Shown piece after piece: positions 1-9,515 of a stretch of 64,000 nt of DNA. The notes below the pieces were generated by a model. The model saw only the letters and a list, made by a program, of their open reading frames with translations. It searched no databases and was not told the origin of the DNA. A program made the translations under genes and the position numbers. This DNA comes from Lysinibacillus fusiformis (GTDB taxonomy: Bacteria > Bacillota > Bacilli > Bacillales_A > Planococcaceae): the NCBI GenBank assembly GCA_030027265.1, contig JASENG010000003.1, positions 248,001-312,000 on the forward strand. Reading direction: 5' to 3'. How positions within the stretch are numbered: position 1 is the stretch's first letter; the number at the start of each line of letters is the position of its first letter.

Positions 1-210
1 TAACTCTTTTGGATTAAATGTTCCCGAAGAGTGATTCAGGAAGCTTTGCTCTTCAACTAACGCTTTCGGGCCTAAAAAGGAATTGAACTGAACGCTTCAA
101 AGTATATTTGCCACTAAGTAATTATATGTAGGAACAATTAGAAAAAAGGACGTCCAAAAAAACTAAGTTTCAGGAACATCCTCAAGAATCGCTATACTTA
201 AATAGGTAGC
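1..210. other. Left-edge non-coding stretch
   Basis: No open frame, RNA gene or convincing hairpin was seen. It lies downstream of the minus-strand alcohol dehydrogenase gene and continues beyond the window edge. Confidence 0.4.
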
Positions 211-1251
211 TTACATTGTACTGATATCAATTACAAAGCGATATTTAACATCCGAAGCTAAGACACGTTTATAGGCTTCATCAATTTGGTCAGCTGAAAT
301 AACTTCAATCTTAGGGGCAATAGAATGTTCCGCACAGAAATCCAACATTTCCTGTGTTTCACGAATGCCTCCGATTAATGATCCAGCAAATGAACGGCGT
401 CCGCCAATAAGAGATTGCACTCGTACAGACAACGGTTCAGATGGAGCGCCAACATTAACAAGTGTACCATCGAGAGTAAGTAATCCGAAATACGCATTAA
501 TATCAATTTTTGCACTAACTGTATTAATAATTAAATCAAAATATCCCCCAAGTTTCTTGAATGTCTCAGGATCACTTGTGGCATAGTAACTGTCTGCTCC
601 TAAGTCCAAGCCATCTTCCTTTTTATTTAAAGTTTGAGAAAGAACTGTTACTTCTGCACCCATTGCATGAGCAATCTGTACAGCCATATGGCCAAGGCCG
701 CCTAAACCAATGACAGCTACTTTTTTGCCTGAACCTGCTCCCCAATGATTTAATGGAGAATAGGTTGTTATTCCTGCACAAAGTAATGGAGCTGCGGCAT
801 CAAGCTCGATGCTATCAGGAATTTTCAGCACGAAATCCTCTGTTACAACAATATGAGTTGAATAGCCGCCTTGAGTTGGTTCTCCGTATTTATCAACACC
901 CGCATAAGTTGGGACTTGTCCATTCAAACAGAATTGTTCTTCACCTTTTTGACAGTTTTCACAATCACCGCATGAGTCAACCATACAGCCAACCCCAACA
1001 CGGTCACCGACTTTATATTTTGTCACCTCGGCACCCACTTCAGCAACAATTCCTGCAATCTCATGTCCTGGTACTAGTGGATAGTTCACAGCTCCCCATT
1101 CACCATGCGCTGTATGAATATCAGAATGGCAAATACCTGCATATTTAATCTCAATTAAAATATCATGTAAGTCTAAATCGCGACGTTTTATCTCAGCAGC
1201 TCGAAAAGACTTGTCTGGACCATCAATTGCCCGTGCTTTAGCTGTTATCAT
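211..1251 (-). CDS. adhA: Zinc-dependent alcohol dehydrogenase (AdhA-like)
   Basis: 346-aa medium-chain dehydrogenase of the cinnamyl-alcohol-dehydrogenase/AdhA type, expected to interconvert aldehydes and alcohols with NAD(P)H in the cytosol. The catalytic zinc ligands are visible as Cys41 (GICHSD) and His63-Glu64 (PGHE). The structural zinc site is Cys94, 97, 100 and 108, and the Rossmann glycine motif GLGGLG lies near residue 180. A strong Shine-Dalgarno site (AGGAGG on the minus strand) precedes the ATG. The divergent MerR-family gene and MerR-type promoter match the B. subtilis adhR-adhA arrangement, which responds to reactive aldehydes. The substrate is not determined by sequence. Confidence 0.9.
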   Translation of the reverse strand: MITAKARAIDGPDKSFRAAEIKRRDLDLHDILIEIKYAGICHSDIHTAHGEWGAVNYPLVPGHEIAGIVAEVGAEVTKYKVGDRVGVGCMVDSCGDCENCQKGEEQFCLNGQVPTYAGVDKYGEPTQGGYSTHIVVTEDFVLKIPDSIELDAAAPLLCAGITTYSPLNHWGAGSGKKVAVIGLGGLGHMAVQIAHAMGAEVTVLSQTLNKKEDGLDLGADSYYATSDPETFKKLGGYFDLIINTVSAKIDINAYFGLLTLDGTLVNVGAPSEPLSVRVQSLIGGRRSFAGSLIGGIRETQEMLDFCAEHSIAPKIEVISADQIDEAYKRVLASDVKYRFVIDISTM

Positions 1252-1370
1252 ATTAATATTCCTCCTAAATTAATAGTTTCCAAGAGAATGGACTACCTAT
1301 TAGAATATTAATGAAGTCAGGTAAAAATACCCCTCATTCATTGAAATTCTAATTTCTCTCTTTCAAAATA

Positions 1371-1401
1371 ATAATAATCCTTATAGTTAACTCTAGGTCA
1401 A
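1371..1401 (-). promoter_or_regulatory. MerR-type promoter/operator of the alcohol dehydrogenase gene
   Basis: On the minus strand a TTGACC -35 (1396-1401) and TATTAT -10 (1371-1376) are separated by 19 bp. The long spacer holds the dyad TAGAGTTAACTATA. Overlong 19-20-bp spacers carrying a dyad are the hallmark of promoters that MerR-family activators untwist. The dyad resembles the CTAGAGTTAACTCTAG operators of the NmlR/AdhR subgroup. Confidence 0.75.
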
Positions 1402-1554
1402 GTCATGTACATTTATTCTTCAATTTGAATACATAAGCATCCGTTAAAGAGCTTTCCTCCCTCAAGCAACGGCTTTGAATTTCAATAATTAAAGTGTTAA
1501 AATTTCGATAATCATAACGAACTCGAAATCTAGCTATTTAAGAAAAGGTGAAAA

Positions 1555-1962
1555 ATGTTGACTACATATTCTATTAGCGAAGTGGCAAAGGAATTAAACC
1601 TCACCGTATACACCTTGCGTTACTACGACAAGGAGGGGCTCATGCCTTTTGTAGAACGGACACCAAGTGGAACTCGCTTGTTCAAAGAATCAGATATTAG
1701 CTTCCTAAAAGTGATTCAATGTTTGAAATCTACCGGAATGCCGATCAAGGATATTAAAAATTTTATAGAATGGTGCTCTGTCGGGGATTCCACTTTACAG
1801 CAAAGATACGATATGTTCTTGGAACGAAAAGCGACTGTTGAAGCGCAGATGGAAGAACTAAAGCGGGCAATGGAAGTAATCGAACATAAATCTTTATACT
1901 ACAAAACTGCAATCGAGGCTGGAACTGAAGAAATTCATAAAAATAATAAAGTATGGAGCTAA
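1555..1962 (+). CDS. adhR: MerR-family aldehyde-responsive regulator (AdhR/NmlR-like)
   Basis: 135-aa MerR-family activator with an N-terminal winged helix (residues 3-70, YSISEVAKELNLTVYTLRYYDKEGLM) and a C-terminal dimerisation helix. A single cysteine follows the DNA-binding domain at residue 56 (QCLKSTGM). It aligns with the conserved cysteine that senses electrophilic aldehydes in B. subtilis AdhR. It is divergent from the alcohol dehydrogenase gene, whose promoter carries a matching dyad. The ATG follows AAAGGTG by four bases; a TTG one codon later is also possible. Function is inferred from family and context. Confidence 0.85.
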   Translation: MLTTYSISEVAKELNLTVYTLRYYDKEGLMPFVERTPSGTRLFKESDISFLKVIQCLKSTGMPIKDIKNFIEWCSVGDSTLQQRYDMFLERKATVEAQMEELKRAMEVIEHKSLYYKTAIEAGTEEIHKNNKVWS

Positions 1963-1988
1963 TTTAACGATTAATGTTCTGTAAGAGT

Positions 1989-2023
1989 GGGGCTAGTTCT
2001 ATACAAGAGCTAGCCCTTTTTTT
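1989..2023 (+). terminator. Intrinsic terminator after the MerR gene
   Basis: GGGCTAG and CTAGCCC arms form a hairpin followed by seven T residues. It lies between two convergent genes and probably ends the plus-strand transcript. Confidence 0.85.
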
Positions 2024-2033
2024 AACGATCCAT

Positions 2034-3028
<995 letters not shown>

Positions 3029-3044
3029 AATCAATACCTCTTTT

Positions 3045-3127
3045 CGAATATTTGTTCTCACGAATGTATGTTCCTAGTTTAATGCGAACACTTGTTTTTG
3101 TCAACATCGATTTCGAACCTATGTTTG
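3045..3127. promoter_or_regulatory. Cluster of four LexA (Cheo) box-like operators
   Basis: Sites resembling CGAACRNRYGTTYG lie at 3045-3058, 3061-3074, 3085-3098 and 3114-3127, with three, two, two and one mismatches respectively. They fill the divergent yneA-lexA control region. Multiple LexA boxes in this position are known in B. subtilis and imply autoregulation of lexA and SOS control of yneA-yneB. Confidence 0.8.
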
Positions 3128-3198
3128 CATTTTTGTTCTTTCGCTGATATACTATATGTAACTAATAGAGATACATATTCCCAAAAGAGGTGATAGAG

Positions 3199-3819
3199 TT
3201 GAAAAAAATATCAAAAAGGCAGGAAGATATTTTAACTTTCATAAAAGAAGAGGTTCGATCTAAAGGTTATCCGCCTTCTGTACGTGAAATCGGCGAAGCG
3301 GTTGGCCTGGCATCAAGTTCAACTGTACATGGCCATTTAGCCCGTTTAGAAAGCAAAGGCTTAATCCGCCGCGACCCAACAAAACCGCGCGCAATCGAGA
3401 TTCTAGATCAAGAAGAAGCAGCAATCCAAAAACAATCTGTTGTCCACGTTCCCCTAGTAGGGAAAGTTACAGCTGGTTTGCCAATTACTGCAATCGAAAA
3501 TATCGAAGAATACTTCCCTCTACCAGATGCTTATGGTACAAGTGAAGAAAATCTATTCATGCTTGAAGTAATGGGAGAGTCGATGATAGAAGCTGGTATT
3601 CTAGATGGAGACTATGTCGTTGTCAAACAAACGAACACAGCGAATAACGGGGAAATCGTTGTAGCCATGACCGAGGATGACGAAGCAACTGTAAAACGTT
3701 TCTTCAAAGAAAAGACTCATTTCCGTCTCCAACCTGAAAATTCAAGTATGGACCCAATCCTAGTAAATCAAGTAACGATTTTAGGTAAAGTAGTAGGCTT
3801 ATACCGTAATATCCATTAA
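3199..3819 (+). CDS. lexA: SOS repressor LexA
   Basis: 206-aa LexA repressor (DinR), which binds SOS boxes and self-cleaves when RecA filaments form. The N-terminal winged helix covers residues 1-65 ([23 protein letters not shown]). The cleavage bond is Ala92-Gly93 (VTAGLP), and the catalytic dyad is Ser128 (MGESM) and Lys166 (TVKRF). The TTG at 3199, six bases after AGAGGTG, is preferred over the in-frame GTG at 3190 because it has the right ribosome-site spacing and gives the family length. The gene is followed by a strong terminator. Confidence 0.96.
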   Translation: MKKISKRQEDILTFIKEEVRSKGYPPSVREIGEAVGLASSSTVHGHLARLESKGLIRRDPTKPRAIEILDQEEAAIQKQSVVHVPLVGKVTAGLPITAIENIEEYFPLPDAYGTSEENLFMLEVMGESMIEAGILDGDYVVVKQTNTANNGEIVVAMTEDDEATVKRFFKEKTHFRLQPENSSMDPILVNQVTILGKVVGLYRNIH

Positions 3820-3866
3820 AAAAGGTTGTCTCGTTGGTCAAGTGACTGTGAGACAACCTTTTTTGT
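3819..3866 (+). terminator. Intrinsic terminator of lexA
   Basis: AAAGGTTGTCTC pairs perfectly with GAGACAACCTTT, followed by a T-run. It starts at the lexA stop codon. Confidence 0.9.
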
Positions 3867-3920
3867 TTGTGGGATTAGGTTGTGATCAGTTGGGGTTGGG
3901 AAATGCGCTTTTTAGGTGGG

Positions 3921-4174
3921 TTTTTGATCGCTAAGGATTGGTTTTTGATTACTTAAGCTCGGTTTTGATCACTTGGTTCTACTTTTGATCACTTAAGTTC
4001 CGTTTTGATCACTTGGTTCTACTTTTGATCACTTAAGCTCCGTTTTGATCACTTAGTTCTACTTTTGATCACTTAAGCTCCGTTTTGATCACTTGGTTCT
4101 ACTTTTGATCACTTGGTTCTACTTTGAAGCTCACTTTTGATTACTTGAATCTACTTTTGATCACTTAGCCACTT
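3921..4174. repeat. 20-bp tandem array with TGATCACTT core
   Basis: About 12 head-to-tail units of 20-21 bp, each with the core TTTTGATCACTT followed by an eight-base variable end. Two end types (GGTTCTAC and AAGYTCCG) largely alternate, giving a 40-bp higher-order period. The palindrome TGATCA recurs every 20 bp, about two helical turns. The array has no sustained open frame and sits between the convergent ends of lexA and the glutamine amidotransferase gene. Confidence 0.85.
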
Positions 4175-4244
4175 CCCATGAAATACCCCATCCAGTTCCG
4201 TAAAAATCCCCTGTTTCCTGCAGCACCTAACCTTACCCTTCTCC

Positions 4245-4979
4245 TTAAGTACGGATTACCTTTGCCTCAACTTCAACTTGATTCTTGCATGCATCAATAA
4301 AGGATTTGAATAGGTTCTTTGAATGCTCATCGTCTGCGATGGCCATTTCCTCTGGGTGCCATTGAACGCCAACGCAGTAAGGATAGTCTTTCATTTCAAT
4401 GGCTTCGATGATACCGTCGCTTGCTTTTGCAGTTACCTCGAATACATCGGGCACCTTTTTCAAAGCTTGATGATGGAATGAATTGACCGCTACTTTTTCT
4501 TTGCCTACAATTTCATGCAACAGACTTCCCTTTGTAATCTCAATAAAATGGGATGCCTCTCTTCTGCGGGCATTTTGTTGATGAAGAATTGCCTCATTTT
4601 CATACTGAGCGTTGATATCTTGATAGAGTGTTCCACCTAAAGCTACATTTAACAGCTGAATTCCGCGGCAAATTCCGAAAATCGGCAAATTTTTCTTTAG
4701 AGCAGCCTCCGTCAGCACCAGCTCGATTTCATCACGTTCCAGCATAATATGGCCAATTTTAAGATGCGGCTCTTCATCAAAGAAATGGGGATGGACGTCC
4801 ACCCCGCCTGTTAACAGAAGCCCATCAACCCCATCCAGCAGCTGGTCAGCATCGATCTCTACTCCAAAAGGAATATTTACCGGAATCCCGCCCGCCTGAA
4901 TAATGGATTTCACATAAGCTTCATTAATACAATACTGGCCGTTGTTTGTAGTCATCGTTATACCAATAATGGGTTTCAT
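4245..4979 (-). CDS. Class I glutamine amidotransferase / gamma-Glu hydrolase (peptidase C26)
   Basis: 244-aa protein of the peptidase C26 family, which includes gamma-glutamyl-gamma-aminobutyrate hydrolase PuuD. The nucleophile is Cys104 in FGICRG. The His-Glu pair of the triad is in QWHPEE near the C-terminus, and LLLTGGVDVHP is the oxyanion strand region. It is expected to hydrolyse a gamma-glutamyl amide in the cytosol. No polyamine genes are adjacent, so the substrate cannot be named. It is a single gene with an AGGAGG-like site ahead of the ATG. Confidence 0.85.
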   Translation of the reverse strand: MKPIIGITMTTNNGQYCINEAYVKSIIQAGGIPVNIPFGVEIDADQLLDGVDGLLLTGGVDVHPHFFDEEPHLKIGHIMLERDEIELVLTEAALKKNLPIFGICRGIQLLNVALGGTLYQDINAQYENEAILHQQNARRREASHFIEITKGSLLHEIVGKEKVAVNSFHHQALKKVPDVFEVTAKASDGIIEAIEMKDYPYCVGVQWHPEEMAIADDEHSKNLFKSFIDACKNQVEVEAKVIRT

Positions 4980-5071
4980 TTAAATTCCTCCAAAATCTAT
5001 AAAATCTATACTTGCTTTAGAATATTCTAGATTAGACTTAATTTTCCTCTTATAATGAAGTAAAAACTAGG

Positions 5072-5572
5072 ATGGCAAAGATCAATATGGATAGAAAAGC
5101 CCGTTTGCAAGAATTGCTCAATAAACAAAAACAAAAAGAATACGCACAAGAGAAGAAGAATGCGTATGAAACGGTTTTAGAAGAAGTGAATGAGTTATTC
5201 CCTATTAGTGATGGGAACGTAGAAATATTATCTGAGGAAGAATCCCAAGCAATTGTAAATGAATTATTTGAAGTCTTTCCATTTTACGATAACGGCATCA
5301 ACTGGAATCTGATGTCGCATAAAACTTTCTATTCCAATTCAAGTGACTATGAAAATTCTTTAGGCGAGCTTATAAATAGAAAACATAAATTAGAAAACGA
5401 GATCAGTTATATTATCGATTTAAACTATCACCATGTAATTGAAACAAAGCTTACGAATATCCTGTATCGAATTGAGGAAATTCGAACTTGGGATCGATAT
5501 ATTTATTGCCCACAATTCAAACTGGTTATTGAATTTCCTTCGAATTTTATTGCGGTTGGCTGGAAGGAGTAA
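5072..5572 (+). CDS. Hypothetical protein, 166 aa
   Basis: No family is recognised. The first 40 residues are highly charged and probably helical (RKARLQELLNKQKQKEYAQEKKNA). The rest is acidic and rich in aromatic residues, ending in a hydrophobic strand-like segment (FKLVIEFPSNFIAVGWKE). There is no signal peptide or membrane segment. A TATAAT lies just upstream at 5051-5056. The ribosome site is weak, and a second ATG at 5087 could be the start. The general look resembles small immunity-type proteins, but no toxin gene is adjacent. Confidence 0.6.
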   Translation: MAKINMDRKARLQELLNKQKQKEYAQEKKNAYETVLEEVNELFPISDGNVEILSEEESQAIVNELFEVFPFYDNGINWNLMSHKTFYSNSSDYENSLGELINRKHKLENEISYIIDLNYHHVIETKLTNILYRIEEIRTWDRYIYCPQFKLVIEFPSNFIAVGWKE

Positions 5573-5621
5573 CTGTTTAAATTTACACCGTGAATTACGA
5601 CAGTGTACATCTATACCAATA

Positions 5622-5652
5622 CGAAAAAAATGCCCCGACTGTTTGAGGCACT
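5622..5652 (-). terminator. Terminator at the end of the type IV pilus operon
   Basis: On the minus strand TGCCTC pairs with GGGGCA (one G-T pair), followed by seven T residues. It lies just after the stop of the prepilin peptidase gene. Confidence 0.75.
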
Positions 5653-5666
5653 TTGATAAGTTTGTT

Positions 5667-6422
5667 TTATGAAAGTAGATTTGCATACCAGTCTAGCATC
5701 ATCTCTCCGTAGAAGTAGACGATGATAGCGGCTAGAGCGATGGACGGGCCGAATGGGACTGGGGTTTTTCTTCCTTGATTCCTGACCTTTAAGACAATAA
5801 TACCGACGATCATGCCAATGAAGGCAGATAAGAATAATGTGAGTAAGGTATTTAAGGTTCCTAACACGAGCCCGATTAAGAAGAACAGTTTTATATCTCC
5901 CCCACCCATGCCGCCTTTCGAGATTACGGCGATGAGGTATAGAATGCCAAATCCAACGACTGCTCCCAGCAAGCTATCCCACCATGGATCCATCGGCGAT
6001 AGGATTCGTCCCAATACTAGCAATGGCAAAAAGAATAACAATACTTTATCTGGAATCAGCATATAGGCAAAGTCAGAAACGACAATAATCATTAATAAGG
6101 AAATGAAAAGTAAGGCTACAGCAGTTTCGATAGTGATGCCTAATTTCCAAACCGCTAATGCAAATAGAATACCTGTCACAAGCTCGGTTAATAAGTAGAT
6201 TGGTGAAATCTTCGAGCCACAAGTACGGCATTTGCCTCTTAAGAATATGTATGAAAAAACAGGGATTAGATCTAATAGCGTTAACCGCCGATTACAATTT
6301 GTGCAATGGGATGGCGGCGTTGAGATGGACTCTTTTTTGGGCACCCTTAAGCCCACGACATTAAAAAACGAGCCAAATACAAGCCCAAAGATAAACGCCA
6401 ACACAGTATAAACCATTTCCAT
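5667..6422 (-). CDS. pilD: Prepilin peptidase / N-methyltransferase (A24 family)
   Basis: 251-aa polytopic membrane enzyme that cleaves type IV prepilin leaders after the conserved Gly and methylates the new N-terminus. The N-terminal methyltransferase region carries the paired CxxC motifs CTNC and CRTC (residues about 40-70). The two catalytic aspartates are in VSDFAYMLIPD and GGGDIKLF. Around seven further hydrophobic segments follow. It is the last gene of the minus-strand pilus operon and would process the pilins encoded here. The B. subtilis equivalent is ComC. Confidence 0.93.
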   Translation of the reverse strand: MEMVYTVLAFIFGLVFGSFFNVVGLRVPKKESISTPPSHCTNCNRRLTLLDLIPVFSYIFLRGKCRTCGSKISPIYLLTELVTGILFALAVWKLGITIETAVALLFISLLMIIVVSDFAYMLIPDKVLLFFLPLLVLGRILSPMDPWWDSLLGAVVGFGILYLIAVISKGGMGGGDIKLFFLIGLVLGTLNTLLTLFLSAFIGMIVGIIVLKVRNQGRKTPVPFGPSIALAAIIVYFYGEMMLDWYANLLS

Positions 6423-6449
6423 GAATCACACCTCCTACAAATAAATGAA

Positions 6450-6472
6450 CGGGACTCTATAAAAGAATCCCG
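6450..6472 (-). terminator. Possible hairpin between pilO and pilD
   Basis: GGGATTCT and AGAGTCCC arms (minus strand, one G-T pair) form a short hairpin in the 121-bp gap before pilD. There is no strong T-run. It could be an attenuator or a processing site. Confidence 0.35.
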
Positions 6473-6543
6473 ATGGTTTGAGTTTTTTTCACGACAGTTT
6501 TGCCGAGACCCCTACAAAATCATTCAAAAACACGACAATTCTA

Positions 6544-7257
6544 TTAGTTCTCGCCTTCATAGTAGAAAGTGGTTACTTGAATGGAGGCATTTAAAGTTTC
6601 TGCACCCTCTTCCAAGAATTCCCCTTCTTCACCTGGAAGGGAATAGCTGATCGAATCGATATGCATAATCCGCTTTAGGTTTTCAATTTCTTCTATGAAA
6701 TGTTGAATATCTTCGTAAACAGGTGCTTCGATTGCCAAGTTGAACGTGATGAGTTTAAGTTCTGGCGGAATTGTCTGTGCAGCAATTTCTGATACAGGAG
6801 TTTCAACCGTTTCGCCTGTTTCATTTTCTTCAATAATATCCGTTTCAGTCTCCGTTGTTTCTTCTGTCTCAGCAGTTTCTTCTTCAGGCACAGGTGCTAT
6901 AGCTGATTCTGACACAAGGGCGTCATAGCTATTAAAGCCAATGGAGGTAATACGTGTTTCTGTTACGTATTCAATCTCTTCTAGGTTCAATAATAACTGA
7001 TCGATTTCACGGGATTGGGGCAATTTTTGACGAATTTCAAACACATTGGTTATTTCCGTTGTGCCTTCTTCTTCACCTGCAGTAATTTGAACTTGAAGTG
7101 TCTCGATTTCTGTTTGCAAAGAATTGACGGAGCCCTCAAGGGATTTCACATCATTCTTTTTCGGTAAAACAATATAGTAAAAGACTGCAAATAATAATGC
7201 AGCAACTAACGCAATAATCAGTAATAAAGAAGTATTATTATTACTAGAGAGCTTCAT
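6544..7257 (-). CDS. pilO: Type IV pilus alignment protein PilO-like
   Basis: 237-aa bitopic protein with a short cytoplasmic N-terminus, one membrane helix (residues 10-30, LLLIIALVAALLFAVFYYIVL), a coiled coil (KSLEGSVNSLQTEIETLQVQI) and a periplasm-like ferredoxin-fold region. PilO pairs with PilN to link PilM to the pilus base. A low-complexity Glu/Thr stretch (EETAETEETTETETD) interrupts the globular part around residues 125-150. The start overlaps the pilN stop by one base. Assignment rests on topology and operon position more than on residues. Confidence 0.75.
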   Translation of the reverse strand: MKLSSNNNTSLLLIIALVAALLFAVFYYIVLPKKNDVKSLEGSVNSLQTEIETLQVQITAGEEEGTTEITNVFEIRQKLPQSREIDQLLLNLEEIEYVTETRITSIGFNSYDALVSESAIAPVPEEETAETEETTETETDIIEENETGETVETPVSEIAAQTIPPELKLITFNLAIEAPVYEDIQHFIEEIENLKRIMHIDSISYSLPGEEGEFLEEGAETLNASIQVTTFYYEGEN

Positions 7258-7844
7258 TATTGAACACCTCCAGTAGCTAAATAGGTTTCATTGATCAGGA
7301 GCGTAATTTGTACAGATTGTCTAGGAATCACATCAAAATCCGTCGCACCTTCTGTTCCTAGGTCTTCGCCTAACCCAGAGTTTGTGATGGAAAGGACCTG
7401 TCCATCTGTAAAGTAAGCACTATTAGTCAATCTCGCCACATATGTCGCAACATCGCTCAAGGTTTCAAAATCTATGGAGATTGAGACACTTTCAGCGCTA
7501 AAAGAATAGTTGCGCAAATAGGAATTGCTCGGCTGCAGTCCTTGAATTTCTTTGATTAATGGCGATACCGGATAAGAGACCATTTCTACAAATTGCAAGG
7601 ATTGTTCTAAAGTCCCTTCATTAGCTGGCTGCTGCGCAACAAAATCTTGATTCAACTGATCGCGTTGTGCGATTAAATTGGTTTCTTCTCTTTTTAATTC
7701 TGCAATTTCAGCTCGGGCACTAAAATATTGCCATAGAAATAATGATAATATTAATAAAGTTATAATCGCGAGCAGGATATAAAGCAATTTTGAGCCTTGT
7801 TGATTTTTTTCGAGTTTGGGTATGAGGTTAATATCTGGTATCAT
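7257..7844 (-). CDS. pilN: Type IV pilus assembly protein PilN-like
   Basis: 195-aa bitopic protein. The N-terminus INLIPKLEKN resembles the conserved INLLP motif by which PilN docks on PilM. A membrane helix (residues 25-43) and a coiled coil (AEIAELKREETNLIAQRDQL) follow, then an extracytoplasmic domain. It overlaps the pilM stop by four bases, which suggests translational coupling. Confidence 0.82.
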   Translation of the reverse strand: MIPDINLIPKLEKNQQGSKLLYILLAIITLLILSLFLWQYFSARAEIAELKREETNLIAQRDQLNQDFVAQQPANEGTLEQSLQFVEMVSYPVSPLIKEIQGLQPSNSYLRNYSFSAESVSISIDFETLSDVATYVARLTNSAYFTDGQVLSITNSGLGEDLGTEGATDFDVIPRQSVQITLLINETYLATGGVQ

Positions 7845-8821
7845 GATTGAATCTCCTTTAACGCTAGCCCAAGCAATGATGCATGTTTTGCTTTAAATCC
7901 TGGGTAATGCTTTCCAATCAGTGAATCATCTACCCTCTTGGCTGTTACAGGTAAAGTATCCTGAATGTAATTGTAAATATTATCAAGAAGAGGGTTATCT
8001 CCCATGACAATGATTTCATCGACGGATTTTTCTCCTTTATGCAGAGAGAATCGGAAGAAATTCATGATGCGGTCAAGTTCTAACACTTGGTCCATCGTTG
8101 TCATGCGATAATCTTCTAAATCACCATCGTATGTAAATTCCAGCTCATTTTCTTTTAAAGGCTTTCCTCGCCAATCTGAAATCGCTGTTGGAATTTGCTG
8201 ATAACGCAGGAAATCCACATGACCATTCGAATAAATACAGATGGATAATTCATTAATGAGCCAATTTGCAATGAGGTATGTTTTTTCATTATCGATCATT
8301 TGTAAATGCTCAAGAAGGCGTAAATTACATAACGCACGAATGTCAGCAACTTGTGGTTCCATGTTAATGTCTTGAAACAGGTTGATATATTTATGGACCT
8401 CCTCAGAGGCAGCCGCAAACAGCATTGCCTGGCCATCCCCTTCAGTCGGATCATAGACATCAATCAATGGGTCCTGAAAAGGCAAATGAATACTGTGGCC
8501 AAGTTCCATTTGGACATACTCTTTGAGTTTATTTGGCTCAACATCACGAGGATGCTCAAAGGATTTTAATAGTACAGTAGGGTCTGGAACGAAAAATCGA
8601 ACATTTTGATTTTTCCCACCCCATCGAGCAGCATTATCTTTAAAAATCTCAAATAACGCCATCTCATCTTTCAATGTGGCTTCATCGATGACTTCATGAG
8701 GCAAAGCCACTTCAAAAACTTCATCCTGGGACAAATCTGGGCCCTTTGAAACAAGCGCGCGAAGTACATAATCATTAATCTCGATGGAAACATGGGAATT
8801 CTTATTTTTTCTGTTGAACAT
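7841..8821 (-). CDS. pilM: Type IV pilus actin-like ATPase PilM
   Basis: 326-aa cytoplasmic actin-fold protein of the PilM/FtsA group. The N-terminal strand HVSIEINDYVLRALVSKG and the ELGHSIHLPFQDPLIDVY region fit PilM. The C-terminal VDEIIVMGDNPLLDNIYNYI corresponds to the second phosphate-binding segment. PilM is the cytoplasmic ring component that binds the PilN N-terminus. The gene is separated from the upstream major pilin gene by a strong hairpin. Confidence 0.85.
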   Translation of the reverse strand: MFNRKNKNSHVSIEINDYVLRALVSKGPDLSQDEVFEVALPHEVIDEATLKDEMALFEIFKDNAARWGGKNQNVRFFVPDPTVLLKSFEHPRDVEPNKLKEYVQMELGHSIHLPFQDPLIDVYDPTEGDGQAMLFAAASEEVHKYINLFQDINMEPQVADIRALCNLRLLEHLQMIDNEKTYLIANWLINELSICIYSNGHVDFLRYQQIPTAISDWRGKPLKENELEFTYDGDLEDYRMTTMDQVLELDRIMNFFRFSLHKGEKSVDEIIVMGDNPLLDNIYNYIQDTLPVTAKRVDDSLIGKHYPGFKAKHASLLGLALKEIQS

Positions 8822-8884
8822 GCGCAGGGCTCCTTTTTGTAAATGATCTTGGAGTGAATAATTTATGGGTTTAATTTTCTAATG

Positions 8885-8913
8885 AGACAACTAACTATGA
8901 GAGTTAGTTGTCT
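8885..8913. promoter_or_regulatory. Perfect 12-bp hairpin between major pilin gene and pilM
   Basis: AGACAACTAACT and AGTTAGTTGTCT are a perfect inverted repeat with a five-base loop. On the transcribed minus strand there is no immediate T-run. It may be a partial terminator or an mRNA-stabilising hairpin that lets the pilin be made in excess of PilM-N-O. Confidence 0.7.
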
Positions 8914-8930
8914 TTTAGGGAATTAAATTA

Positions 8931-9401
8931 TTATGGATTCGTTGGTGTTACGCCACTACCAGTCCCAATAGTTTCCTCTCCATCATCAGCTGCATTTATA
9001 TCATCAGCCGTTGCAAAATCAAAATCAATTGTATTACCGTTTGAGTATTCCTCGGAAGTTCCATCAATTACTGTTTTATTTTTTGCGTGTAGGTCAGAAG
9101 TAGATTTATAAATAATTACATTTGCTGGTATTTTTCCACGAGAATCTAAAAAGTTTTCAGTTTGGAGTTCAGAAACAAGCACATCTTCTTCATGTGAATT
9201 TTCTGTAAAATAAAGATTAGCTGCATTTATAATATTAATAGCATCTGCTTTGACCGCTTTATAACGTGAGTTTTCAATAATATTCCCAATCGCTGGAACA
9301 GCAATTGCAGCTACAATTGCTAAGATAACGATTACTGCTAATAGTTCGATTAATGTTAAACCTTTTTCATTTTTAATACGTTTGTTCATTGTTTTAAACA
9401 T
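8931..9401 (-). CDS. Type IV major pilin (prepilin)
   Basis: 156-aa prepilin with a short basic leader ending in KNEKG, then the N-methylation segment LTLIELLAVIVIL with Glu at +5. A hydrophobic alpha-1 helix and an acidic C-terminal domain follow. The ATG at 9401 behind GGAGGA is preferred to the upstream in-frame start at 9470, because it gives a normal leader of about 14 residues. PilD would cut after Gly, and PilB/PilC would assemble the product into the pilus. Its position between pilC and pilM and the hairpin just after it suggest this is the major subunit. Confidence 0.92.
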   Translation of the reverse strand: MFKTMNKRIKNEKGLTLIELLAVIVILAIVAAIAVPAIGNIIENSRYKAVKADAINIINAANLYFTENSHEEDVLVSELQTENFLDSRGKIPANVIIYKSTSDLHAKNKTVIDGTSEEYSNGNTIDFDFATADDINAADDGEETIGTGSGVTPTNP

Positions 9402-9515
9402 ATTAAATCCTCCTTTTAAGTTTTCATTTTGATAATTATTTTTTAGTATTTGCATGGACGTTGTTTGCATACCTTTTCACCTCCCTGCAAAACGTCCTCG
9501 ACCTATGATAATTTA

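Noticed and set aside
3190-3198. Longer LexA starting at GTG 3190
   Set aside because: The GTG overlaps the Shine-Dalgarno region; TTG at 3199 has correct spacing and family length.
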